From positions 31,149,645 to 31,213,644 of the forward strand of contig NC_088305.1 of assembly GCF_032854445.1 (NCBI RefSeq): DNA of 64,000 bases, in the 5' to 3' direction. Positions 31,220-43,100 of this stretch are shown here, piece after piece (positions within the stretch are counted from its first letter, which is position 1; every line of letters begins with the position of its first letter). A program made the position numbers and the translations under genes. Under the pieces are notes generated by a model. That model saw only the letters and a program-made list of their open reading frames with translations. It searched no databases and had not been told where the DNA came from. This stretch comes from Liolophura sinensis (Eukaryota; Mollusca; Polyplacophora; Chitonida; Chitonidae).

Positions 31220-32160
31220 CCTGGATGATTTTTACTCCACAAGATCTGTGAATGCAAGAATTATACATCAAACAGTGTACAGTAGGCTTAGCACAGAAAT
31301 AGATTATTGCACCACTGACCATGCACTTAAGGTAAGATGTTCAACATTTAATTTGACCTCGCAGTCAAGAACAACTTTGATCAGTTATTTCCTAGGCTGT
31401 GTGGCCCCGAGATTTCTTGGTAGTGCTCAAAGCCACTCGCTGTACAGGCACAACAGATAGCCTTGACATATTTGACAAGGGCAGGTAGCTGCATCAGGCT
31501 TTTTACCGTCCTCTGACTACTGCTTTGAGGCCAAACAAGAAATATTGTGAGACCTAACGTCAGAGCAATCTTAGATTACACCTTTAGGACTAGATCTGTA
31601 ATTGAACACTGACTGAGGCAGGCGAGAGTTGCTGAAAAACTGACTAAAATTTTGCATTGAAACTTTTATAAATTCATACATGTTAACTGCAATTTGAAGT
31701 ATCAATGGACGATACAAATGCAAAGCACATATAATATATGATACGATATGCCAGCTGTAGGCCTTGGCTACACACCACTACTAACATGACTAGTAATAGA
31801 AATGCAGTAAAAAAAAGCAATGTCACGTTAGCCACTCACAATATTACTTGCTTTCTTCCTCGTCGCGTTTCGCCTTCAAATTGAGCTTTGCTCAGCCTGA
31901 CACAATTTTATTACCTGGTGGGACTACGTCATCTTGATATTAAGCAATAATTCCACACAAAATATAACTCAAGACAGGCAGAAGTTGTGCAAGATTTGTC
32001 ACGTGCAGTAGGACTTCCGGTGTGTAATCAACACTCGCTTTCACATGGGAACGAGGCTGAACGTGCGAACCCTCTTGACGGGGAATTCCCACCGCATGAA
32101 CATGTGGTCAGCTCAGATGTCTCCAATGTAAATATGTTCCAAATATAGTGCTTTATCAGA
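31220..32160. promoter_or_regulatory. Divergent promoter region of NFX1 (-) and C2orf76 (+)
   Basis: 941 bp separate the two start codons. On the minus strand a good donor (CACCAG|GTAATA, exon edge near 31915) and the acceptor at about 31240 suggest a small non-coding NFX1 first exon near 31915-31990, which leaves about 200 bp or less for a shared promoter. No TATA box is evident. Transcript starts cannot be fixed from sequence. Confidence 0.6.
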
Positions 32161-35100
32161 ATGGTGGTTGTCACTGTGCGATTAATCAGGTCCTTTGAGC
32201 ACCGGAACATTCAGTACTTGGTGATGAAGGATGTGGATACTAGCCAGACAGTAGAACAGTTCAAAGAAAAAATCAAAGATGGTAAGGAGCTGCTCAAGCT
32301 AGCTCCATGGAGTTTGGTTCCCGGTTTTCTTGGGAAACTAATTTATCTAGCTTCACTACTCTGGTGTTTTGAAAGAATACTATGCAACTTAAGTGCATAA
32401 GTGTTATGTTTGCATTTAATTGAACATGAGTAAGGTAGGCCTACTAAGTGCTGTAGATTGTAATTTTAAAGGACTCATGTAGTCTTTCATGACGTTCCAT
32501 GGAGATTGAGTGCAGCCTGTCATGAGTGTTACGATATATTGACAGTGATGGATACAAGTTCTCTGGAGTTACGTGTGGGGGCGCTTGCGCTTATACTAAG
32601 TCTCTAACTTGGGTTTAGAGAACGCTCCATTCGCCCAACGCTCATGCGCGAAGACCGGGTTCTAACCCCAACTTCCTGTACGTGCATGAGTGCCCCAACG
32701 CGGAACTCCTGAGGACTTGTATATATCTGCCTGTGTACCAAGTCCTTATCTGGTGCTTGACTATGGTTTGATTTATAACACCTCTACCGTGTGTAAGTGT
32801 ACATGTAACCCTATCTGGTACGTCTAATCTTAATTTTGGGAAGGTCTACCAGCAACCTGCAGATGGTAGTGTGTTTAGAGTAGGGGGCGGGGGGGGGGGG
32901 GGGGAGTTATATTTACCATAGCTGCCTACTTTGAATTTTCTTACTATTTAAATCAATAGTAATTGTGACATAATTACTTTCAATTCAGCTACCTACTTTT
33001 GAACTCTGACCGCCTTCTCGAATTCTAAATGAAAACCCTGATTTTTCCGAGCTTATACAATAGCAGTTAGTAAGCTATCGAAATGACAGCCGAGTCGAGT
33101 AGACACCGAAAATGTCCTCTTTTGTGAATTTGTGTTATTGCTATGAATTTTTTGCCTAGGCCAACCTAAGAACAGGTTAGTTAATTTTTAGGAACATGCT
33201 GTTGAAATTGATTATGGATTTATTGGGGGAGATCGGGTATTTTCAGGGCTATTTGTTTCAGAAACTCTCACAACTGTGTTGCTTTATGGGAGTTACCCTA
33301 CTCCACAAGTAAGGTTTCCTCCACTCATAATATTGTTTATAATCATATAAATGGAAAATTGCCAAGTGTGGTATTGAATAAGCCATGAATTTATTGAAAT
33401 TAGTTAAATATTAAAAGATTTATCAAGTAAATTTAACATAATATTAACAAAGTAGTCTTCTCTTTTGGGTTCTGTTTCAGTGATAGAAAAGAAGCCAGGT
33501 CTGCCACCACCTTTCAGGAAATACCTTTATGGTAATTGTGTTGACAGAAAATTACATGGGTTCTCATCCTTTCTAATTCTTCTAATACTGTAAGTTTTCA
33601 ACCTTTTCAACCATTACTCGTTTTTTTTCTTTCAGTGGAAATTATGCACACAATTATTATGAAAATGGTGCAAAAAATGATTTATTCGTGCCATTAAAGA
33701 TGCAAGCATCATAAAACTGTGCAAATTATCTTTCTACACCCAACAGTTCTCTTTAGAATGTTTCATAATATTGGTTGAAGAGGCTGTTGAAAAGGTTGAA
33801 GAGTTAGGGTACATTATTTGTATGGTAAAGGGTCATAGATTGGCAGACACTTTTACCAGTACAGAAAAAGGCATATGGTTGATCATATGCTCTAAAATGG
33901 GATTGGAAAATAAATAATTACATGTCACTATCATACAGATTAAAAAAACAATTTTGGCAAACGTTACTGACAGCAAAATAGTCCAGCCCATGCTGGCTTC
34001 CTCTCCAGCCATGGGTAGGTCTGTCAACAACCTGCAGATGGTCATGCATTTCCCCAGGAGTCTGTTTTGTTTCCTCCCACGACATTGCTGTTGGTGTAAG
34101 TGAAAGTGAAAATGTAAGTTAAATTTTCTTGAGTACAATCAAGTCTTTTTGATGAATCTCATTTAAAGGGCTTTCAGATATTAGTCATAATGTCATCAGA
34201 CTTTGTTGAAAAGGTCAGCTTAAAGGATTAGTGTCCAGTTTTAGCTGGTGGTCCTAATAATAAAGATTGTAATCTGTTTAAACAGTAGATTAGTGAGAGA
34301 GCTTCTGGCAAACATAAGGAAGACTTTAAATCCACCAAAACAATGGATTTACTGCCATAGCTGATCTTCAGTCGCCCGCCCGGTGCGTCTCAGCAGGTAA
34401 CGTCATAAATGGCCAGCCTAAGTCTGGTGTCTACGTCTTCCTGAGGGTCAAATTGTCTGGAAGCTTGAAAAAAATATTTCCATAGTTCTTCGACAACCTG
34501 TTTGTACAACCATATGTAGAGGAGCAAAGCATTTCAGAAGAAATTCAGTATGCTTGTTGTCACTCCTGTAGCTTTTGTAACATCGAGCTAAATGGCAAGA
34601 CTCCTACAGCTCGAAACAGTTGGTCTTGTATGACGTAATTCTGCGGAGACTGCCGAATGTTGGCGGAAAATATGCATAAAAGCAATCTCATGATTTTGTG
34701 ATTTTAAGTGCCATATTTCTCCAATTAATGTGCCCTTTTTTAATAATTTTTTAAACTAAATTTAACAGTATGCATGTATGTATATACAGGGGTAGCTAAT
34801 TATGAGTAAATGATAAATCTGGACACTAATCTTTTAAGTTAATTTCAGTGTATTTTCAAGCACCACATATTCCTGAACCTAAAAGCTGTTGTATATTTTG
34901 AGAGATATACACTGTATGAGCCAGTGTTCACCATGTTTGCCAATTTTTAATTTATATTTCAGATACTCTGAAGATATCTCACAAGGCTCATGGTGCAAAG
35001 GTTGGTGGTAGACAGTAACTTCTCTTGTACATATGCATGTGTATAACCCATACATTCTGTAGGCCTCTAACAGTCATAGAGATACACATGCACAGACTGG

Positions 35101-37193
35101 AGCATACGGCAAAGTGCAGGTTACATGCCCTAAATATTTACTTATTTTTTTGATTGGTGTTTTACGTCTATTTCACTTATACGACGGCGGCCAGCATTTA
35201 AGTGGGAGGAAACCAGGCACAGCACGGGGCAAAACCCACGACCATCCGCAGGTTTCTGGCAGACTTCCCATGAATGGCTAGAAAAGAAGCCAGCATGACC
35301 TGGACTTGAACTCACAGCGACCACATTGGTGAGAGGCTCCTGGGTCATTACGCTGCGCTAACGCACTAACCAACTGAGCCACGGACGCACCCTTCCGAAA
35401 TATTGCTTGAGTGAAAGGTGTAAATGATAACTTACGAGACCCAAAGCATTGAGTGGATTTTCATTTCCACCTTTCAAATCCTGACATTTCACTGACGTGA
35501 ATAATTGATGTCATTGTCACTGTTTGTCAGGCTCTGCTGACTTTGATATCACAGTTAGTTTCTGAAATGCCAACCTGTGCACAGCTTAAAAAGGTAAAGA
35601 ATCGATGCTGATTGGCTGACAGTGGAGATATGGTTTCCTGGGTTAAATCCAAGAGGCCTTGGTCAAGCTTGAATAAATGTACCATACCTGAAATTCAGCT
35701 TAGGCAAGGACTAGACTGGGCTTGCCTGTCTCTCACACCAGCCTGTCAAAATCAACAAGGCATAGACTAGGCTTGCCTATCTCTCACACCAGCCTGTCAA
35801 AATCAACAAGGCATAGACTAGGCTTGCCTATCTCTCACACCAGCCTGTCAGATTCAACAAGGCATAGACTGGGCTTGCCTGTGTCTCACACCAGCCAATC
35901 AGAATCAGCAAGGCATAGACTGGGCTTGCCTATCTCTCACACCAGCCAATCAAAATCAACAAGGCATAGACTGGGCTTGCCTGTGTCTCAAACCAGCCAA
36001 TCAGAATCAACAAGGCATAGACTGGGCTTGCCTGTCTCTCACACCAGCCAATCAAAATCAACAAGACATAGACTGGGCTTGCCTATCTCTCACACCAGCC
36101 AATCAGATTCGATTTATCCTTTAAATGTGCTGTTATTAATAAGCGACATTCACATTTTGAGATACGCGCCACAGAAAAGCACCTGTGATCAAATTAGCAC
36201 CCATTTGCAGACAGTGGCCTGTGAAATTTCTGCTTTTCGTAGCCCAACTCCTATGTAATGCGAGATCCCGCAACATTTCTATTAATTAAATAGCGGCCTT
36301 CTGAAATGCGAAAGTGACTTATTAATGTAGACACATGCTTTCAGACTTTACTAATTAGATAATTGTACATGATAACAACAATATATCATGTAAGTAATGG
36401 CATGTTGAGTTACAGTATAACCCACACAAAGGGTGGATTGAATTGTAATACTAGTATATGTCCACCAGTTGACCACTGGGCAGGCAACTCTTCATAAAAA
36501 TACCATTAATTTTCATTGTTTTAAGTAGGGTGTTCTTTTATTATTGCTTCCTTTCTTTCTGTTTTGTTGTTTTATAATTAAACCGGGTATATTCTGTGAT
36601 CCTAGGCGAATGTGTTAGTGATTGACACGGAGCATGATGACATCCTCATACTGAAGGATGCGAGGACACTGGCTGAGTGTGGAGTAGGTAAGTCTAAGCT
36701 GAAATGCTGGTTGTTCTGTTCTTTTCAACAAGATGACGGGTGATCCTGTACAATATTACCACACTTTATATAGTGCTGACTCACTGAAATGGTATGCCAA
36801 GAAGCCTTGCCTGGTCACAGTATAAATATCTGGCAGACCAGTTGCAAAATTTTTCCACAGCCAATCGTCCCTGACTAATGAGGTCGCAGGCTTAAAAAGA
36901 CTTTGCGTTTGTCAGATACCGGTTTTGGGTTTGTCGGATACCAGTTTTGGGTTTGTCAGATACTGGTTGTGGGTTTGTCAGATACTGGTTTCGGGTTTGT
37001 CAGATACTGCAGGAATACCGATATAGCTTCCTTTGCCCACTATGTCAATAAACCTGAATGCTTATGAATGGGTAAGAGCAAAACAGCACTGTAATACTTT
37101 TTCTTTTTCTTTTCAGAAAATGAAACAGAACTTTCATTCTTCAAAGCAGAAGATTATTATCAATTCCAGAAAAATCCGAACACAAAGTGGTGA
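32161..37193 (+). CDS. C2orf76: C2orf76 / UPF0538 family protein, complete
   Basis: Five exons: 32161-32281, 33481-33531, 34963-35000, 36606-36687, 37117-37193. All are GT-AG with matching phases, giving 369 nt and 122 residues (human C2orf76 about 126). Family blocks are clear: VTVRLIRSFEHRN at the N-terminus (residues 4-16), LPPPFRKYLY (exon 2), LKISHKAH (exon 3), DDILILKDARTLAECGV (exon 4), and ETELSFFKAEDYYQFQKNP (exon 5). The N-terminal half has the look of a ubiquitin-like fold, but no biochemical function is established for the family. Head-to-head with NFX1, tail-to-tail with calaxin. Confidence 0.95.
33586..33813 (+). mobile_element. MITE-like element M1, complete-looking copy
   Basis: About 228 bp with imperfect inverted ends: TACTGTAAGTTTTCAACCTT at the left, and GAAAAGGTTGAAGAGTTAGG then GTA at the right. 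No coding capacity. Related pieces at 20639-20889, 21840-21992, 49038-49237 and 54548-54600. Intron 2 of C2orf76. Confidence 0.65.
33987..34140 (+). mobile_element. SINE-A, body and tail
   Basis: CCCATGCTGGCTTCCTCTCC through TTCTTGAGTACAATCAAG; the head is missing. A shorter piece (AAGGTCTACCAGCAACCTGC) lies at 32837-32880 and ends in a 16-G run at 32889-32904. Confidence 0.75.
35138..35394 (-). mobile_element. SINE-A, full-length
   Basis: From TTTTTTTGATTGGTGTTTTA to the head at ..CAACTGAGCCACGGACGC. About 10 bp of the 3' body (CGTACTCAAGAA) is deleted. Intron 3 of C2orf76. Confidence 0.88.
35700..36112 (+). repeat. 51-bp tandem repeat, about 8 copies
   Basis: Unit AAGGCATAGACTGGGCTTGC + CTGTCTCTCACACCAGCC + AATCAGAATCAAC. 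Because 51 is 17 codons, one frame stays open for 178 codons, but the protein is a pure repeat (HRLGLPISHTSLSKSTR) inside C2orf76 intron 3 and is unlikely to be expressed. Each later copy contains CCAATCA, a CCAAT-box-like motif. Confidence 0.9.
36898..37008 (+). repeat. 26-bp tandem repeat, 4 copies
   Basis: GTTTGTCAGATACTGGTTTT + GGGTTT type units. In the last intron of C2orf76, about 110 bp before the exon 5 acceptor. Confidence 0.85.
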
Positions 37194-37279
37194 CTGTTGT
37201 GGGGAAACAGGAACAAACTTTTTACTGACCCAATCTGTCGATGCAAATTTTTACCCTGTTTTTGCCATTCACATTGCAA

Positions 37280-37740
37280 GCTGCATTTCTACATGGTACA
37301 TTTATGCTGGCCTACAGGATTTTTAATACTTCTCACATTCTTCACTGAATGTTTTAGTAGAGTTGATTTTAGAAAAAAAAAACTATTTCAAAAGGAAGTC
37401 AATGTGTAGTATGCATATAAATTATTACTAGCTGCATTTCTACCATGTATGCTGGTCTACGTTCGCAGTTTCTTTAATGGTTCTCACATTCTTCACTGAA
37501 TGTTTTAATAGACTTGATTTTAGAAGAAAAAAAAAACTGTCTTAATTTGTTTGCAAAAAGAAGTCAACGTTTAGTATGCATATAAATTATTACTAGCTGC
37601 ATTTCTACCATGTATGCTGGTCTACGTGCGCAGTTTCTTTAATGGTTCTCACATTCTACACTGAATGTTTTAGTAGAGGTGATTTTAGAAAAAAAAAAGT
37701 GTCTTAATTTGCAAAAAGATCATTCAGTATGCAAGTAATT
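37280..37740 (+). repeat. Imperfect 150-165-bp triplication in the C2orf76 3' untranslated region
   Basis: TTCTCACATTCTTCACTGAA and GAATGTTTTAGTAGAG blocks recur at about 37330, 37481 and 37646, each followed by a run of A. They fall between the stop codon and the candidate poly(A) signal. Confidence 0.8.
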
Positions 37741-37952
37741 ATTAGTGTCGCATGTGAAGGAGAAAGTGTATAGTTCAGGGAAGATCAGTTGGTGTACATT
37801 ACACATACCTGTACATATATCATTCCTCATACTTGTCTATTCATGCAGTTCAGCCTATATCCTTGTGTCAATCTGAAAAAATGCTGAAATATTTAAATGT
37901 GGCACCTTTATATATATACCTGTACATATATAACAACTGTTTATCTCTATAG

Positions 37953-37958
37953 AATAAA
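37953..37958 (+). promoter_or_regulatory. Candidate polyadenylation signal of C2orf76
   Basis: First AATAAA after the stop, about 760 nt downstream. Confidence 0.4.
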
Positions 37959-38628
37959 TAAATTTTTGTGCAGATATGCTATAACACACTTAGTCTGGTT
38001 TTGATCTGATGAAAACTAGTACAAGTATTATAGAGAAGTAAGATCAGTAGGCAGTAGTGAAATTTTTGGTTGTCGTACACTAGTCCTGAATCTCTGTCTT
38101 TGGGATAAGTTGTTGCTACTTAATTAAAATGCTCGTCCATCTGTTGCCTGGCCAGACAAAGTCTTGGTTCAGTACCAGCCTTAGGAATGGACTTACTTAG
38201 GCATCCTTCACCATTCTAGGCCCAACCTGCATTGTTGGCTTAAAGCAGTCATCAGTGCTTATAGAGCCGAATAGGTGCTCTTACATGTGACAAACTGTGA
38301 ATTTACTGACTCCCCCACTTTCAGGGATTGTTACCCACTGGCTGGTGAACGCACATTTACATCAATAGAGAACTTGTAAAACCCTCATAAAGCCTGTAAC
38401 AAAACAGACCAAAGCTATGAACTCTTTTCTTTCTTTTATTTCATCACAGTTGGCAGTGTATATATACTGATAAAATAACTACATGTAGGTAGTACAGAAG
38501 TACTGCAGTGTCACAGAATTAAAAAAGAAGTGTTCTAATGCTACTTGTGTAGCCTGTCAAAAAGTTCCTGTTGAAGACCACTTGTTTTCCTCCCAATATG
38601 GTGAACTTGTGTATCTTGCCATACATGT

Positions 38629-39096
38629 AGGTCAATGATATGGCATACATGTAGGTCACTGACATGGCATACATGTAGGTCACTGACATGGCATACATGT
38701 AGGTCACTGATATGGCATACATGTAAGTTGGTGACATGACATACATGTAGGTCACTGACATGGCATACATGTAGGTCACTGACATGGCATACATGTAAGT
38801 TGCTGACATGGCATACATGTAGGTCACTGACATGGCATACATGTAGGTCACTGACATGGCATACATGTAGGTCACTGACATGACATACATGTAAGTTGGT
38901 GACATGACATACATGTAGGTCACTGACATGGCATACATGTAGGTCACTGACATGACATACATGTAGGTCACTGACATGGCATACATGTACGTCACTGACA
39001 TGACATACATGTAAGTTGGTGACATGACATACATGTAGGTCACTGACATGGCATACATGTAGGTCACTGACATGACATACATGTAGGTCACTGGCA
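38629..39096 (+). repeat. 24-bp tandem repeat, about 19 copies
   Basis: Unit GACATGGCATACATGTAGGT + CACT. Variation is mostly GGCAT/GACAT and GTCACT/GTTGGT. The period is eight codons, so two minus-strand frames stay open (SVTYMYAM and HVCHVSDL repeats). These are repeat translations, not genes. Confidence 0.92.
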
Positions 39097-39932
39097 TGGC
39101 ATAAGTGCATTTGTGTAAGTGAAATATTCTTGTATAGTGTTAAACAACAATCAAATACTAGTAAATGAACAATTAATAAGTAAAAAGAGTGTGAAAACAA
39201 AGACACCCAACCCCCTCAAAAGGAAAATCCAGACAGCAGATTTTCTCACACTGAAGTCCATATTAAATTAACCTAAGGCTTTTTTGTTTTTAATAGTAAT
39301 TGAAGACAAACTGATACAGATGTTTGATACATGTATCTACATTATTTATTCAGTGTACTTCAATTGTAAAAACATTGTGTAATGTTGTGCATACTGGTTA
39401 GACATCAGTACAGTAGACACATCTGCAGTGTATCTGACAGGTGTACATATAAGAGCAATAGATGTACAAAAACAGTAGCATTAACTTTACAATGAAAAAG
39501 TTTTTTTGTGAAAGATCAAGGTATAGGTGGTTTTGTGCATGGACGGAAACATAATAAACAACGGAATGTTCCATTAAATTATTTACACTGTTAACAAAAC
39601 TCATCCCATACTTTATGCTCAAAATGTCCAAACTTGAAGTTAACCTAAACTTAACTTTTGAAGGTTTTGATGGATTTCTCTTCGCAAAATGTCTTACTAA
39701 AGTAGACCTCTTTTAAAGTCCATTGTAGCAATATGTGAATGTGTCACAATAAAACCAATTCTATCTAAACATAAGTTTTAAAATTGCAAATACTGGGAGC
39801 ATGTATTTGACAGTTTACAAACAAGAAAAGAAACTATTGCCTAAAGAAAGGAAGCAAAAAATAAATTCTCCATTTTCCTCCATTTTACAGGTCCCATACT
39901 CAATTATCACAGAGATGAGCGGTACATTTTTT

Positions 39933-39938
39933 TTTATT
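39933..39938 (-). promoter_or_regulatory. Candidate polyadenylation signal of calaxin
   Basis: AATAAA on the minus strand about 225 nt after the calaxin stop. Confidence 0.45.
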
Positions 39939-40163
39939 CACAGATTTAAAACCTTCAACCACATTATGTTTCTCACTGACCTTCAACTTTTTACTTGCAA
40001 ACCAGTGAAAATGAAATCCTTTATGTTGTGACATTTACACCTAAGCCACATCAAAGATTTGAAAGAGTGACACAGCCAATATCAAGTGAGCACAAACTCT
40101 TGACTGATCATTACTTAGATTCCCCAAAGTTACTTTAATAATTTTATCTGACTGAATACTGGA

Positions 40164-43100
40164 TCACACAGCCTGTTGTCTGTTCTGATTTTGTGCCTGT
40201 TGTTGTTGGAAAAGCTGAATGTTGATGTCGGAATCCTCAGAGACGAGTGTATTGAATGACGTAACCACCTGGCAGAGACAAAAAGTGACATTTTTATATA
40301 CAGTATCTTCTAAAAAAAAAGGGCCACCATACAAGGAATAAATCTTCGAGATTTGAAATGAAGAAGGAGACTGCTACGTATTGAGACAAAACAAAATATT
40401 TGTTTAAAGCCAAGGCTAAAGCTTAAATTAACCTGGACCTAATAGTCACAGCAAGCCGGCACTTTAATTTTAACAATATGGCCCCCGCATAAATATTTAG
40501 AAAAGGTGCGCTAAAGCTAACTCTGATGATGAATACATACCTCGTATGACGGTAAACAGGCCCCAAATGCCTCCAGGAGAAGAGGTTCTTCCTCTACTGC
40601 CTGTTGGAAATCCTGGGGGGACAGCCTAGTGTCATGGTCTTTGTCCTGGCGGGATGACAGAAACAGAAGAGGAGGTGACAACGGTTAATTCAAATTGTAA
40701 AACAGTGACAATGGGAAGGCGGAATATTTTTTTATTATTATGACGTGGTGCCAGTGTTAGGCAGGACCCTGAGCCATTTTCACATCAAAAATGGACTGTA
40801 GCATAACGTCTACAATGTTAGAATGTATCAGTTTTGATTGTACTGTCTTTAATGTGATGTCATCATGATGGGCTGATAATGGAATATCTGACATGTCAAT
40901 GTCCCTGTTGCTGAGGGAGGCCCAATTATGATTTTTATATGGTAGTGTAAGAGTTTTTGGATAAAAGTATCGCAGATGACTTTATAAAATATTTTTCAAA
41001 GTTGGCTTTCAGATAAAAAAAATGTTTCTTTATTCTGGAGAATTCTGGTGAAGAAAACCAAAAAACAAAGAAAATAAAACACGCCAGGAACACCCAAGGG
41101 AGACAACTCTTGTCATCTCTAACTAAATGAACCCAGAGAGAAAACGAAATATATTTTTCTTCTTCATTGTTCCTTAACAGTATAATCAAGAATTTTCCAC
41201 TATAATGGCAATGAGTTTAATGTATGGAGATAGCTGGAGTGCCTGAGGTAAACCATTGACCTCAAACGAGTTACTTTCCCATGTGTGATATACATGTATG
41301 TGTATGAATCAATACTCACCATCTTTTTCAATGTTATTTCCACCAAATCTTTGACCCCCTCATCTGGGTCTTCCTCAGATGGTTGCTACAAAAAAAAGCG
41401 GAATGCTTGTGAAACCGCAACATTTCAACAAAAAACTATTTGTTTTAAGTATGGTTAGTTATACAGTATGAGCAGAAGAGCAACTTACAGAGCTACTTGG
41501 CCCATCATTAAAATATGTTTGTTGAGAGTATCCAAAAATAATGGACACACACATCATATGGATGCTGCAAATCAATCAACTCCTGTGAAAGCACCGACAC
41601 TGTAAAAATCCCAATTTAATTCCAAGACAAACAAGTAGGACAATAACTTTTCTGTCACAAAATGAATTACATACACTGGTCATTATTGGGGGTTACTGGG
41701 GTTCTCACCTTGATCAGAGAGTTTTTCAGCATGTGGAACATCTCTTCTCTTGAGATGTACCCATCTCCATTCAGGTCATACACATCAAAACAATCTGCAA
41801 ACGATGGGAAAAACGGTTATACAATTTTCCCTATTTTATAGCGAGATTTGCTTTGTTTGTTTGATTAGGATTTGACATCATGTTCACCATTAATTTTGTA
41901 ATATCATAACAGTGTCTTCTGGCTGCAGGCCCTACCCAGTGCTAACATAATCATGGTGATACCTCAGTGAAATATCATGCCTGAAGTAGAAACCAGACAT
42001 GCATGAACACAGTCCCATTACACTGACACTGGGCGACCAGTACCTCCTATGCATGTACTCCTCTTGAGTGCCAAGCCAGCTGGTACGAAGGATATCGATG
42101 TCAAAGTTTGCTGAATGTATGACTTGATTCCTGACAGAACCCAAGATCTACCATTTATAAGACAGACGCTTGATCTACCCACTACACACCACAGAGGATA
42201 TTTTACAGTGAGAACATACACATATATTGATAATTGCGTGGAAGGATCAGAAACATGCTAAAATCTATCTATATGATTCTAAACAAAGGTCAGCCTGTGG
42301 ATGGTTGTGGGATTCCTTGAGTGGCTCTGTCTGCTTTAACCTCACCATTATTGTGCTGTTATAACACCAATCAAATAAATAAAAAGTCAAAAACTCTATC
42401 TTATTTTTTTCCAGACAGAGATTGGTAATTCTCAACAGACTATCTTAAGAGTGGCTTTATATACACCTGCTTTGTGTTTTCAAAAAAGCAAATTAACTCT
42501 GCAGTAACTTACATTTCATTTTCTCCTCCATATTTCCCCTCATTATACAAGACAAGCCAGACACCCATTCTGACTGGTTGATGTAACTGTCATTATCTTT
42601 GTCAAAGGCCTTAAAAACTGGAAATGAAAACAGCAAATATACGTGACTTCAAATTCAGTGATCACTGAGGGTGCTATTTTTCATGACTCTTTCTAATTGT
42701 TGATAATTGTATTTGATGATAGAACCTACACAGACATGTATAATTTACTGTGTCTGGGAAAAAAATAGAAATAATTACCAGTCCATGACATTCTGTATCT
42801 AGGAACAACCCATTATTGGTCAGTATACCGCACATGCATGGTTAATTATTAAATGGTAATAAACAATGTATTCAAATTCATCAAGCTAATTTACCACACT
42901 AATTTTAAGACATCAACAATGCAGCACGAAAAAAGAAACAACACTGCATTTCACACATAAATGGGTAAATTTTCTGATAATGAAGCACAACCATGACAAT
43001 GATATTAATGTAGATCCTAGAATGGATTCAAACTCAATTAGACGTTCTAGTTTTTCAGAGTTTTCAGAATGAAAGCCTTCATGAACAGCTATGTATATAT

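Larger units (their letters stand above)
37194..40163. other. Intergenic region between C2orf76 and calaxin (tail to tail)
   Basis: Contains both 3' untranslated regions, the triplication above, the 24-bp array at 38629-39096, a SINE-A tail piece at 39107-39170 and candidate poly(A) signals at 37953 (+) and 39933 (-). No further gene supported. Confidence 0.6.

Noticed and set aside
35722-36258. 178-codon frame of HRLGLPISHTS repeats
   Set aside because: 51-bp intronic array in C2orf76; frame openness follows from the period.
38519-39206. 192- and 221-codon minus-strand frames (TYMYAMSV / HVCHVSDL repeats)
   Set aside because: The 24-bp period keeps frames open; no start context, splice or homology support.
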